In this document: positions 35,084 through 44,223 of the stretch, one piece after another
Layout: every line of letters begins with the position of its first letter
Position numbering within the stretch: the first letter of the stretch is position 1
Assembly (NCBI GenBank): GCA_030531085.1
Contig: JAUNOM010000006.1
Coordinates: 32,398 to 96,397 of the forward strand
Length of the DNA stretch: 64,000 bases
Direction: 5' to 3'
Origin: Prevotellaceae bacterium
Lineage (GTDB): Bacteria > Bacteroidota > Bacteroidia > Bacteroidales > Bacteroidaceae
Program-made: the position numbers and the translations under genes
The notes under the pieces: model-generated
Told to the model about the DNA's origin: nothing
Seen by the model: the letters and a program-made list of their open reading frames with translations, nothing else
Databases searched by the model: none

Positions 35084-35986
35084 ATGAAAGAAGGATTTCA
35101 TGGACAACGTATGACAGTACTGTCTTCAGAGGCAGTACGTATGCTGCATAATGACAGGTTGCTTAAAGCATTACATATCACAGATATCGGCTATTTCCCG
35201 TCAGCATCATTCCATGAGATACACCGTCGTGTTGGTGTTGAGCAGTATGTATTCATATATTGTGTGCGTGGTAAGGGATGGTACGAGGTAGAAGGAAAGC
35301 ACTATGACATTGTGCCGAACCAATATTTCATTATTCCCAAAGGCAAGGCGCATGATTATGGAGCAGACCGCAGTGATCCATGGACCATCTATTGGATACA
35401 CTTCGGTGGCACATTGGCCGGGTGTTATGCAGAGAATGCGGTGGAGCCAAAGAACATAAAGCCGGAATTGCATTCAAGGATAAATAACAGGCAGAATATC
35501 TTTGAGGAGATCTATTCCACTATGAGCAGCAGTCTGGATAAGGAGAGCCTGCAGTATGCCTCATCACTGTTTCATTATTATCTTGGCTCGTTAAGGTATA
35601 TACATCATTACCGCAATGCAATACATCCAGACCGTGACATAGTGACAGAAGATCAGGACAGCAATATCTCTGTGGTCGAAGCCTTGATACATTACATGAA
35701 GGAAAACAAGGAGAAGCATCTGACCCTAAAACAGATGGCAGACTATACAGGATATTCAGTAAGTCACCTTTCAATGATATTCCGAAGAGATACAGGAAAA
35801 AGCCCTATAGAATACTTTAATTATCTGAAGGTGAAGGATGCCTGTTGGATGCTGGACAATACAGATATGCGCATAAATCAGATATGCTACAAACTTGGCA
35901 TTGATGATGCCTATTATTTCTCCAGAATGTTCTCGAAAATGATAGGCGTATCCCCTAAGTTGTGGAGAGAGCGTAAAAGCAAATAG
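35084..35986 (+). CDS. AraC-family transcriptional regulator
   Basis: The 300-residue regulator has an N-terminal cupin-like ligand domain (VGVEQYVFIYCVRGKGWYEVEGKHY, then PNQYFIIPKGKAHDYG) and a C-terminal double helix-turn-helix (LTLKQMADYTGYSVSHLSMIFRRDTGKSP, then IGVSPKLWRERKS). The AraC arm suggests sugar sensing. It lies between a sugar porter and a DUF5107 protein, so it probably controls them; no operator can be defined from sequence alone. Confidence 0.93.
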   Translation: MKEGFHGQRMTVLSSEAVRMLHNDRLLKALHITDIGYFPSASFHEIHRRVGVEQYVFIYCVRGKGWYEVEGKHYDIVPNQYFIIPKGKAHDYGADRSDPWTIYWIHFGGTLAGCYAENAVEPKNIKPELHSRINNRQNIFEEIYSTMSSSLDKESLQYASSLFHYYLGSLRYIHHYRNAIHPDRDIVTEDQDSNISVVEALIHYMKENKEKHLTLKQMADYTGYSVSHLSMIFRRDTGKSPIEYFNYLKVKDACWMLDNTDMRINQICYKLGIDDAYYFSRMFSKMIGVSPKLWRERKSK

Positions 35987-36029
35987 ACTATACATACGTT
36001 ATATATAAACAATAAACAAAAATAAAGAA

Positions 36030-39000
36030 ATGTTAGTAAGAGCCTGGAAAGAAGAGGTGGTGATACCCACTTATGAGATAGGTGAGCCAGAAAAGAATCC
36101 GATATTCCTTGAAAACAGAGTGTATCAGGGTTCCAGTGGGGCGGTTTATCCTTATCCTGTAATAGAGAGTATAGCCAATGAGAAGACTGACAAGGTGTAT
36201 AATGCAGTGTTTCTTGAGAATGAATACATCAAGGTTATGGTGCTGCCAGAGCTTGGCGGACGCGTGCAGATGGCGTATGATAAGATAAAGGAACGCCATT
36301 TTATATATTATAATAATGTTATCAAGCCCGCACTGGTGGGTTTGGCAGGGCCGTGGATTAGCGGAGGAATAGAGTTTAACTGGCCTCAGCATCACCGTCC
36401 GTCCACCTATATGCCTGTAGACTGCACTATAGAGCACTCTTCTGACGGTTCTGTTACGGTATGGGTTAACGAAAGGGAGCGTATGTTCCATCAGCAGGGA
36501 CAGGCAGGCTTTACGCTTAGGCCGGGTTGCGCATACCTTGAGATAAAGGGCCGGCTGTACAATCCCACAGAGACTCCGCAGACATTCCTGTGGTGGGCCA
36601 ATCCTGCGGTGGCGGTTAATGACGACTATCAGAGTATCTTCCCCTCTGATGTCAATGCTGTCTTTGACCATGGCAAGCGTGCTGTCAGCTCCTTTCCTGT
36701 CGCTACAGGGACATATTATAAGATGGACTACTCTGCCGGAGTGGATATCTCGAATTATAAGAATATCCATGTGCCCACGTCATATATGGTCGCAAAGTCC
36801 CGTTATGATTTTGAAGGAGGATATGAGAATGACACACGTGCAGGAATGCTTCATGTTGCCGACCATCACATTGCGCCGGGAAAGAAACAGTGGACATGGG
36901 GTAATGGTGACTTCGGAAGGGCATGGGACAGAGCTTTGACAGACAATGACGGGCCGTATATAGAGCTGATGGCAGGTGTCTACACAGAGAACCAGCCGGA
37001 CTTTACTTGGCTTATGCCGTATGAGGAGAAGAGTTTCGTACAGTATTTCATGCCATACCGCGAGCTTGGCATCGTGAAGAATGCTAACCGTGACTTTGTA
37101 ATGAACTTGGATGCAGAAGGCTTTATGGTCTATGCCACAAGCAGACAGACTGTAAGGGTGACGCTTACAGACACGTCTACCGGTGAGAGACTGCATGATG
37201 GCCAGCATACCATAACTCCGGAGGGTATCCTGTCTGTGCCTATGACTATTGATGAAAAACGGATGAAGACACTGCGTCTGGACATTATACGCAATGGCCG
37301 TACTGTCTTGTCATGGCAACCCGAGCCTGACGAGATAAAGCCGATACCTGATGCGGCCGAGGCTGCACTGAAACCGGATGAGATAAAGACTACAGAACAG
37401 CTTTTCCTTACCGGCCTGCATCTGGAACAGTATCGTCATGCCACATGGTCTGCACTGGAATACTATGAGGAGGCGTTGCGTAGAGACCCGCTGGATGTGA
37501 GATGTAATAATGCTATAGGAATGTGGTATCTGAAACGTGGGCGCTTCATAAAGGCGGAGCTGTATCTGCGCACTGCCGTGAAGGTGTTACAGAAACGTAA
37601 TCCTAATCCGTATGATGGTGAGCCTATATATAATCTTGCATTGTGTCTGAAGTGGCAGGCCATGGAGAAGATGGCGTTATCCTCAGATTATACCGATCTG
37701 TTAGATGAGTCTTACGCCTGGGCATACAAGTCAACGTGGAACAGTGCATGGCAGCAGGCAGGCTTTATGATGTGCGCGCAGATAGCTACCATGCGTGGTG
37801 ACTATGAGGAGGCGCTGTGTCTTGTGGACAAATCCCTTGTTTCCGGTTGGCATAATCATAAGGCCCGTGCTCTGAAAGTGGCCCTGATGCGCATTCTGGA
37901 CAAGGACATTACTGATGTGTGCGGTGATTCTCTTGCCATCAATCCGTTTAATTATGGAGTGATGTTTGAGCAGGGACGCATAGAGGAGATGAAGAGACTG
38001 ATGCGTGCCGATGCTGCAAATTATGACGAATTGGCTCTTGATTATGTGCAGGCTGGACTGATGTCAAGGGCACGTGAGATATTTGACATTGCCATAACAG
38101 AGGGTGCCACCACTCCTATGACATATTATTACAGGGCGTGGATAGCCAAGTGCTGTGGTGACGCTGATGTGGTGGCATTGCATGATGAGGCTCACAGACA
38201 GCCGCAGCATTACTGTTTCCCCAACCGTGCAGAGGCAGTCATGGCACTGTCCGCATTTGCTGATGATGCCAGAGCGTGCTATTATCTTGGAAATCTTTAT
38301 TATGACCGCAGGCAGTACGAACTTGCGCAGTCTCTGTGGGAGCGCTCGGCTGACGCGGAACCGGCATTCCCAACAGTGCACCGCAATCTTGCCCTTGTCT
38401 ATTTCAACAAGCGACATGACGCTCAGAAGGCATTGAAGGAGATGGAGACGGCCTTTGAGCTTGACCGGAACGATGCCAGAATACTTATGGAACTTGACCA
38501 ACTCTACAAGAGAATGCAGAAACCATTTAATGAACGGTTGGAACTTTTAAGGCGGTATGGCAGTGTGGCGCACAGGCGTGATGACCTTATACTGGAGGAA
38601 GCCACATTGCTTAACCTGTTGCATCGACATGAGGAGGCAATGCGTCTGATAGACAGTCATACGTTCCACGTATGGGAAGGTGGCGAAGGAAAGGTAAGTG
38701 CGCAGTATGTTATCTGTCGTATGGAGATGGCGAGGGAGATTATTTACAATGAGGGAGACATTAACAGAGCCATAGAACTGCTGAATGAGTGTCTCGTATA
38801 TCCGCCTAATATCGGTGAGGGCAAGCTGTATGGCGCTCAAGAGAATGACATTTACTATTTCCTTGGTAAGGCCTATATTCTGAAAGGAGATAATAACATG
38901 GCTCATGAGATGTTCTCCAAAGGCACAGTAGGGCCGACAGAGCCCGCGGCGGCAATGTATTATAATGATGCAAAGCCTGACAAAATCTTCTATGCAGCCC

Positions 39001-39308
39001 TGTGCTACCGTGAATTGGGTGAGGAAACGATGGCAAGAGGACTTTTCCATAAGCTCGTCTCTTATGGCGAGAAGCATTTCTTTGACCATATCACCATGGA
39101 TTACTTTGCGGTTTCCTTGCCGGACCTATTAGTATGGGATGGAGACCTTGATACTGCCAACCGTATCCATTGCTGTTATATGCTTGCTCTGGGATATTAT
39201 GGGTTGGGCGACAGCCAGAAGTCGAATAATTACATATCCAGACTGCTTGCTTTGGACATGAATCATCAGGGTGCTCACCTGCTGGCCGAAATGTTAAAGT
39301 TTCCTTAA
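36030..39308 (+). CDS. DUF5107 domain and TPR repeat protein
   Basis: In this 1092-residue product without a signal peptide, residues about 30-370 form the DUF5107 domain, a beta-sandwich pattern typical of mutarotase-like or glycosidase folds (VMVLPELGGRV, GIEFNWPQHHRP, FLWWANPAVAVND, WGNGDFGRAWD). The remainder, about 440-1090, is a long array of TPR helices (YEEALRRDPLDVRCNNAIGMWY; ALKEMETAFELDRNDARI). Such proteins occur beside sugar transporters and AraC regulators in Bacteroidota. A cytoplasmic role in carbohydrate handling is inferred; no catalytic residues can be named. Confidence 0.85.
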   Translation: MLVRAWKEEVVIPTYEIGEPEKNPIFLENRVYQGSSGAVYPYPVIESIANEKTDKVYNAVFLENEYIKVMVLPELGGRVQMAYDKIKERHFIYYNNVIKPALVGLAGPWISGGIEFNWPQHHRPSTYMPVDCTIEHSSDGSVTVWVNERERMFHQQGQAGFTLRPGCAYLEIKGRLYNPTETPQTFLWWANPAVAVNDDYQSIFPSDVNAVFDHGKRAVSSFPVATGTYYKMDYSAGVDISNYKNIHVPTSYMVAKSRYDFEGGYENDTRAGMLHVADHHIAPGKKQWTWGNGDFGRAWDRALTDNDGPYIELMAGVYTENQPDFTWLMPYEEKSFVQYFMPYRELGIVKNANRDFVMNLDAEGFMVYATSRQTVRVTLTDTSTGERLHDGQHTITPEGILSVPMTIDEKRMKTLRLDIIRNGRTVLSWQPEPDEIKPIPDAAEAALKPDEIKTTEQLFLTGLHLEQYRHATWSALEYYEEALRRDPLDVRCNNAIGMWYLKRGRFIKAELYLRTAVKVLQKRNPNPYDGEPIYNLALCLKWQAMEKMALSSDYTDLLDESYAWAYKSTWNSAWQQAGFMMCAQIATMRGDYEEALCLVDKSLVSGWHNHKARALKVALMRILDKDITDVCGDSLAINPFNYGVMFEQGRIEEMKRLMRADAANYDELALDYVQAGLMSRAREIFDIAITEGATTPMTYYYRAWIAKCCGDADVVALHDEAHRQPQHYCFPNRAEAVMALSAFADDARACYYLGNLYYDRRQYELAQSLWERSADAEPAFPTVHRNLALVYFNKRHDAQKALKEMETAFELDRNDARILMELDQLYKRMQKPFNERLELLRRYGSVAHRRDDLILEEATLLNLLHRHEEAMRLIDSHTFHVWEGGEGKVSAQYVICRMEMAREIIYNEGDINRAIELLNECLVYPPNIGEGKLYGAQENDIYYFLGKAYILKGDNNMAHEMFSKGTVGPTEPAAAMYYNDAKPDKIFYAALCYRELGEETMARGLFHKLVSYGEKHFFDHITMDYFAVSLPDLLVWDGDLDTANRIHCCYMLALGYYGLGDSQKSNNYISRLLALDMNHQGAHLLAEMLKFP

Positions 39309-39357
39309 TGTTGTGTGTATTGGTTCAAAAAACAGAAAAGATGCCACAAGGCGTGGA

Positions 39358-39466
39358 GTAAAAGCATACAGATTACACTGCAATCACAATCAGATTACAT
39401 CGCAATCTGTATCATATTACACTGCAATAGCTATCAGATAGCAGCGCTATCACTATCAAATAGCAA
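39358..39466. repeat. Interspersed palindromic element A, copy 4
   Basis: Direct and inverted repeats of CAGATTACACTGCAAT, ATCGCAATCTGTATC and AGCTATCAGATAGC-type words. It is less perfectly palindromic than copies 1, 3 and 5. Confidence 0.75.
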
Positions 39467-39479
39467 GAAAAAGGCATTT

Positions 39480-39602
39480 CTTCGTTTTTTTAGAAAAAGA
39501 GAATTCGATTTTTGCCATCATACGTGCCCTCTGCGGACGTCTGTCTTAAAATGGCATAATGTCCCACAGACTGCATTTTAACACGTTAGAATGAGTTTTC
39601 TG
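39480..39602 (-). repeat. Conserved block B, copy 2
   Basis: On the minus strand it begins CAGAAAACTCATTCT, then CGTGTTAAA, GGACAT, and further on ATGGCAAAAA. This parallels 24978-25080 and again lies next to element A in the same relative orientation. Confidence 0.6.
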
Positions 39603-39649
39603 AATTTATATACAAAACAGATAGAAATTACATAGATAAAAAGAATAGT

Positions 39650-41719
39650 ATGAAGAGTTTTTTTATTGCAATGTTTATTACTGCTTGCAGTGTTATTACA
39701 GGTGGTGCGCAGACATTTACGTTTGGCACAAAGACAGACCCTTCGGGGAATACCTTTGAGGTGGATTCCAAGGGCTTTGTCATCAATGGCAGGCATACAC
39801 TGCCTGTGATGGGTGAGATACATTATGCTCGTGTACCCGAAAAGGAGTGGCAACGTGAGATCAGAAAGATAAAGGCTGGAGGTGTGACTGTCATTGCCAC
39901 CTATTGCTTCTGGATACATCATGAGCCTGTTGAGGGGCAGTGGAATTGGAGTGGAAATAGAAATCTGCACCGTTTTCTTCAGGTATGCAAGGAGGAAGGG
40001 ATGCCTGTCGTGCTGCGTGTTGGGCCTTTCTGTCATGGCGAGGTATACCAAGGCGGTTTTCCTGTATGGCTGGTAAGGAAGGCACAGCAGGATGCTAAGA
40101 TTTACAAGTTACGTTCCACTGCCCCGGGTTTCATGGCAGCGGTGCAGAGACTGTATAGCAATATATACGCTCAGGCTAACGATATGCTATGGAAGCATGG
40201 AGGTCCTGTTGTGGGTGTGCAGATAGAGAATGAGTGCCGTGGACCTTGGCAGTATTATATGGCATTGAAGAATATGGCGGTAAGCGTAGGCTTTGACACG
40301 CCTTTCTACACCCGTACAGGTTGGCCGAAGTTGAATGGACGGGAGGAGTTTGGCAAGTTGCTGCCGCTTTATGGTGACTATGCCGATGGCTTCTGGGACC
40401 GTAAGCTGACGGATATGCCTGGAGACTATCCCAAGGCGTTCATAATGAAAGACACGCGTATTAGTGGTGTGATAGCCAATGAGACATTTGGCACGAACCA
40501 GGACACTAAGATGGAGAAGGCAGACTTGCAGTATCCGTATCTCACGTGTGAGTTGGGAGGAGGGATGATGCAGGCATATCACCGCAGGATTAATATGTCG
40601 GGTAATGAAGCTATGCCCCTGGCAATCTGCAAACTTGGTTCTGGCTCCAATCTGCCGGGATATTATATGTATCATGGCGGTACCAATCCTTATTGCAGTG
40701 AGCACACTATGGCAGAGACTCTGAACTCACCGGTGACTAATTATAATGATATGCCAGTGATGTCATACGACTTCCAGTGCCCGTTAGGCGAGATGGGGCA
40801 GCCGCAGTATAATGCTTTTCATCAGACACGTCTGCTGCATCAGTTCCTTGCGGACTGGGGTGAGGAGCTTGTAATGATGGATGTTGACACTTTGTCTGAG
40901 CATTATGCACGCCGTGGTTGCTTTGAGTTCTACAATGACTATGTGCGTATTCTTAATGAACAAGGTACTGCATACGTTAGGCCTGTGAATATGCCGTGGC
41001 ACGGACATAGTGTGACTGCGGATGCACAGCCGTTCTGTCATGTCGGTGACACATTGTATTTTATCCCAATAAAGGGGATGAAGCCTGTGGTAAAGATTGA
41101 TGGCAGGAGTTATAGGGCCAAATTGAACAAGTCGTTTAAGGTTAAGGATGTTGTGGTGTGTGTGCTTAGTATGGACATGGCACGTCGCGCCTACAAGATA
41201 GATGATGCCCTCTATTATGCCGTTAATGACGGTGGCATACTCTATAAGAATGGAGAAAGGATTGTGGAGGAGTATTGGAAGGATACGGACAGTAGTGTCT
41301 CCTACATATTAAAGCGTAAGGCCGGAAAGCCGCGTGATGTGAAACTTGGTGCGCAGAAAGTGGCGGCAATGCCTGTGGATGATGACTTTAAGGAGGCGGA
41401 AGTGTATGCTGTTGACGTTGCGGCAATAAGTGATACGGGTGATGCCGATGACTTGTTCTTGAGTATAGATTATCAGGGTGACTGTGCAAGGGTGTATGCG
41501 GACGGCCGTCTGGTGCAGGATAATTTCTGGAATGGAAAGTCTATGCTTGTACGTCTGTCCGATTTGGTTGGCAAGACGGTGGAATTGCGCATACTGCCAC
41601 TGCGCAAGGATGCTCCGATATACTTGCAGAAAGAGCAAAGGGCGGTGCTCGATGCGGCTGATGGTACAGCGTTGTTGAGGCTGAATGGTATAAAGGTTAT
41701 AAAGCGCAGCACTTTATAA
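39650..41719 (+). CDS. Secreted GH35 beta-galactosidase
   Basis: In 689 residues, a signal peptide (cut after TGGAQ) is followed by a TIM-barrel GH35 domain (about 40-380). FVINGRHTLPVMGEIHYARVP, CFWIHHEP and GPFCHGEV are typical. The acid/base is the second Glu of QIENE (Glu195) and the probable nucleophile is Glu301 in TCELGGG. The C-terminal beta domains cover about 430-689. It would remove terminal galactose, for example from pectin side chains. The usual ENEYG reads ENECRG here. The gene ends overlapping the convergent methyltransferase by 23 bases. Confidence 0.9.
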   Translation: MKSFFIAMFITACSVITGGAQTFTFGTKTDPSGNTFEVDSKGFVINGRHTLPVMGEIHYARVPEKEWQREIRKIKAGGVTVIATYCFWIHHEPVEGQWNWSGNRNLHRFLQVCKEEGMPVVLRVGPFCHGEVYQGGFPVWLVRKAQQDAKIYKLRSTAPGFMAAVQRLYSNIYAQANDMLWKHGGPVVGVQIENECRGPWQYYMALKNMAVSVGFDTPFYTRTGWPKLNGREEFGKLLPLYGDYADGFWDRKLTDMPGDYPKAFIMKDTRISGVIANETFGTNQDTKMEKADLQYPYLTCELGGGMMQAYHRRINMSGNEAMPLAICKLGSGSNLPGYYMYHGGTNPYCSEHTMAETLNSPVTNYNDMPVMSYDFQCPLGEMGQPQYNAFHQTRLLHQFLADWGEELVMMDVDTLSEHYARRGCFEFYNDYVRILNEQGTAYVRPVNMPWHGHSVTADAQPFCHVGDTLYFIPIKGMKPVVKIDGRSYRAKLNKSFKVKDVVVCVLSMDMARRAYKIDDALYYAVNDGGILYKNGERIVEEYWKDTDSSVSYILKRKAGKPRDVKLGAQKVAAMPVDDDFKEAEVYAVDVAAISDTGDADDLFLSIDYQGDCARVYADGRLVQDNFWNGKSMLVRLSDLVGKTVELRILPLRKDAPIYLQKEQRAVLDAADGTALLRLNGIKVIKRSTL

Positions 41720-42923
41720 GCGCGTGCTTTCCATTACTTAGGGTGGTGGCGAATAGATATTCGCTTCCGCCCTCTTTTATTTTTAGCCGCTTGCGCAGTT
41801 CTGCTACAGTACTAGGGAAATTACGCACAGTGAGGTTTCCCTGTCTTGCAGAACCAAGTATCTCCTTTATTCCGGATTTGGAGAAATCGCTTACCGCTGT
41901 TATTCTGAACCTTCTGGCTGGTATGTCATCTGGTGCGGTATTGTGGGAGACATAAAGGTGGCTCATGGGGTGTAGCTTTTGCAGACCGTAGGCAGTGGCG
42001 AACTTGTCCTGCACGCCTGCTTTCATGATACTGGCGTTTGGCTCATAAAGCGCCATACCAGTCATGTTGGCATCGGCGGACAACAGTTGTGGGGCGGAGT
42101 TGGTGGAATAAGTACAGCGGAAGAGTGAGTCGCGTGTGCCCAGATTTGCACAATGGCAGGTTATGCCATCGTTTTCGCCTGCTTTTGAGGACAGGACGAA
42201 AAGCAGTTCCTTGCATTCGCCCTTTAAACTGACTATATGTATCTCGCTTACTCCTTTGAGTGTGCGGAGGGCTTGGGTGATGTCAAGCATGGGGGATAGC
42301 TTGATTACCGCATAAGTGGCAATGGAAAGAATGGTATGCTGTAGTTCTGCTATGTTAGGGGTGCAGTCTTCTATTGCTATTGTCTTCCTTCCCGAAACGC
42401 TGCGGCGTGCGGGATCGGTGTATATTATGCTTACATCGTTGGCAGTGTCTTGTCCTTCTCTTCTCGCAGTCTCTTCTTCAAGATATGTGGCGCTGTCCAT
42501 ATTCCTTACCACAGCGTTAGGAATGCCAAGCAGAGGCATATTGTGCAGAGCGGCAAGGCATAGCTGTTCCTGTTGTTCTACGTATATGGCTTTGTCAAAT
42601 CCTTTAGCCATATAGCTGAAGTCAACACCAAAACCGCCTGTGATGTCTGTGAACTGCGAGTGTCGGCATTGTGCTGCAAGACGTTGTACAATATGTTGTT
42701 TGTACTCTGCAGCCTGCTCGCTGGAACACTGTTCCATTGACAGGCGTGGTGGATACCATAGGTCTTTAACGTCAGCCCAATGTGGCAGCTTCTTTTTCGC
42801 TATCTGATAACCCTCTATTTGTTGCAGGCACCATAAAGCATTAACGCCCTCCGGCACCTTTTTCAGTGCCAGAGAGCGTACGTCTGCTTCACGGTTTGTG
42901 ATGATGTATTCCTCGTTTGTCAT
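41697..42923 (-). CDS. THUMP-like class I SAM methyltransferase
   Basis: The 408-residue product shows the Rossmann SAM-binding signature DITGGFGVDFSYMAKGF and a second block YTDPARRSVSGRK, close to the DPP(F/Y/W) catalytic site of nucleic-acid methyltransferases but reading DPAR. N-terminal THUMP-like and C-terminal THUMP-associated parts fit RNA methyltransferase relatives common in Bacteroidota. The ATG at 42923 is used; a TTG at 42938 would nearly touch the upstream gene. It is third in the GH28-COG0523 operon. The RNA target is unknown. Confidence 0.82.
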   Translation of the reverse strand: MTNEEYIITNREADVRSLALKKVPEGVNALWCLQQIEGYQIAKKKLPHWADVKDLWYPPRLSMEQCSSEQAAEYKQHIVQRLAAQCRHSQFTDITGGFGVDFSYMAKGFDKAIYVEQQEQLCLAALHNMPLLGIPNAVVRNMDSATYLEEETARREGQDTANDVSIIYTDPARRSVSGRKTIAIEDCTPNIAELQHTILSIATYAVIKLSPMLDITQALRTLKGVSEIHIVSLKGECKELLFVLSSKAGENDGITCHCANLGTRDSLFRCTYSTNSAPQLLSADANMTGMALYEPNASIMKAGVQDKFATAYGLQKLHPMSHLYVSHNTAPDDIPARRFRITAVSDFSKSGIKEILGSARQGNLTVRNFPSTVAELRKRLKIKEGGSEYLFATTLSNGKHALIKCCAL

Positions 42924-42939
42924 TGCTACTGTCAGCAAG

Positions 42940-44223
42940 TCATTTCAGTTCTAAGTCTATAAGGCACTTGTCCAGTTCCTCGGTGATGGCGGCCTTGTCA
43001 AGCTTTTGGCCTATGAATACTAACTTCTGCATCCTGTCACCATACGTGTCATTCCAGTCACGGTTTACTCCGGGATTGTCTATGCGGAATTGTTTCAGTT
43101 CCTCTTCCGGCATGGTGGCGTACCATTGTCCGGCATTTTGCAGCTTTACCTGACGGCCTGCCTGCTCAAATATATAGCACAGTTGTGGTTGGTCTGCAAA
43201 CCAGCATATTCCTTTAGCGCGTATTATGTTCTTGGGCCATTTACGTGCCACGAAGTCATCGAAGAGGGTTATGTCAAAGGGCTTGCGTGCATAGTATACA
43301 AACGTGCCGATACCGTATTCTTCCGCCTCTCCTTCACCGTGATGATGGTGATGATGTCCGCAAGTGCACTCTCCGCCATGATGGTGGTGACAGTGCTCCT
43401 CATGACCATCTTCTTCGTGATGGTGCTCATGTTCATGCTCGTGTTCATGGTGGTGATGATGGTGGTGTTCCTCTTCCTCGTCGCCTTGATGTTTTTCAAT
43501 CTCACTGATCCATGCCGCCGATGTTGCAACGGAATCAAAGTCGAACATACCTGTTCCAAGTATGCTTTCAAGCTCAATGTTGCCGTAGTCACATTCTATG
43601 ATTTTGGCCTTGGGCTGTAGTGACAGTATTACCTCACGGACAAACTGGCGTTCCTCCGGACTTACTTCGGAGACTTTGTTCAGCAATACAATGTTGCAGA
43701 ACTCTATCTGCTGTATGACGAGGTTCTCAATGTCCTCCTCGTCAATCTTGCTTCCTATGAGACTCTTGCCACACGCAAATTCATCCTTCATGCGCAGAGC
43801 GTCCACCACGGTGACAATGCAGTCAAGTCTTGGTATGGCACCTGTACAGTATTGCTCACCCATGGAGGGAATGGAGCATATAGTCTGCGCTATTGGAGCC
43901 GGCTCGCAGATGCCGCTGGCCTCTATCACTATGTAGTCGAACCGCTGGAGCTTGGTGATGTCGTTGATCTGTTCCACCAGGTCCATCTTCAGCGTGCAGC
44001 AGATGCAGCCGTTCTGCAGTGCTACCAGTGAGTCATCCTTCTGGCCTACTATGCCTCCCTGTTGTATAAGTTCCGCATCAATGTTTACCTCACCTATGTC
44101 ATTTACGATTACGGCAAACTTTATTCCCTTCTCATTTGTGAGGATATGGTTGAGCAGTGTTGTCTTTCCACTGCCTAAATAACCCGTAAGCAGTAGTACG
44201 GGGATTTCCTGTTGTGTATTCAT
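42940..44223 (-). CDS. COG0523 (CobW/ZNG1-type) GTP-dependent metal chaperone with His-rich loop
   Basis: The 427-residue G3E GTPase has Walker A GYLGSGKTT at 14-22, the metal-binding CICC at 73-76 (GCICCTL), EASGICEP, and a LLNKVSE nucleotide motif. Between the GTPase and the CobW C-terminal domain sits a ~45-residue segment (about 247-292) made almost wholly of His, Glu, Gly and Cys. This indicates zinc (or nickel/cobalt) binding. Proteins of this type deliver zinc to client enzymes under shortage. Its ATG overlaps the GH28 stop by 4 bases, an odd pairing. No Zur site was recognised. Confidence 0.9.
   Translation of the reverse strand: MNTQQEIPVLLLTGYLGSGKTTLLNHILTNEKGIKFAVIVNDIGEVNIDAELIQQGGIVGQKDDSLVALQNGCICCTLKMDLVEQINDITKLQRFDYIVIEASGICEPAPIAQTICSIPSMGEQYCTGAIPRLDCIVTVVDALRMKDEFACGKSLIGSKIDEEDIENLVIQQIEFCNIVLLNKVSEVSPEERQFVREVILSLQPKAKIIECDYGNIELESILGTGMFDFDSVATSAAWISEIEKHQGDEEEEHHHHHHHEHEHEHEHHHEEDGHEEHCHHHHGGECTCGHHHHHHGEGEAEEYGIGTFVYYARKPFDITLFDDFVARKWPKNIIRAKGICWFADQPQLCYIFEQAGRQVKLQNAGQWYATMPEEELKQFRIDNPGVNRDWNDTYGDRMQKLVFIGQKLDKAAITEELDKCLIDLELK

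Larger units (their letters stand above)
39309..39649. other. 341-base intergenic region with composite repeat
   Basis: Almost all of it is repeat: palindromic element A (39358-39466) then block B on the minus strand (39480-39602). No promoter match to TAnnTTTG is visible before the GH35 gene. Confidence 0.7.

Noticed and set aside
42916-42938. TTG start for the THUMP-like methyltransferase
   Set aside because: It would add five unconserved residues; an ATG lies 15 bases downstream.
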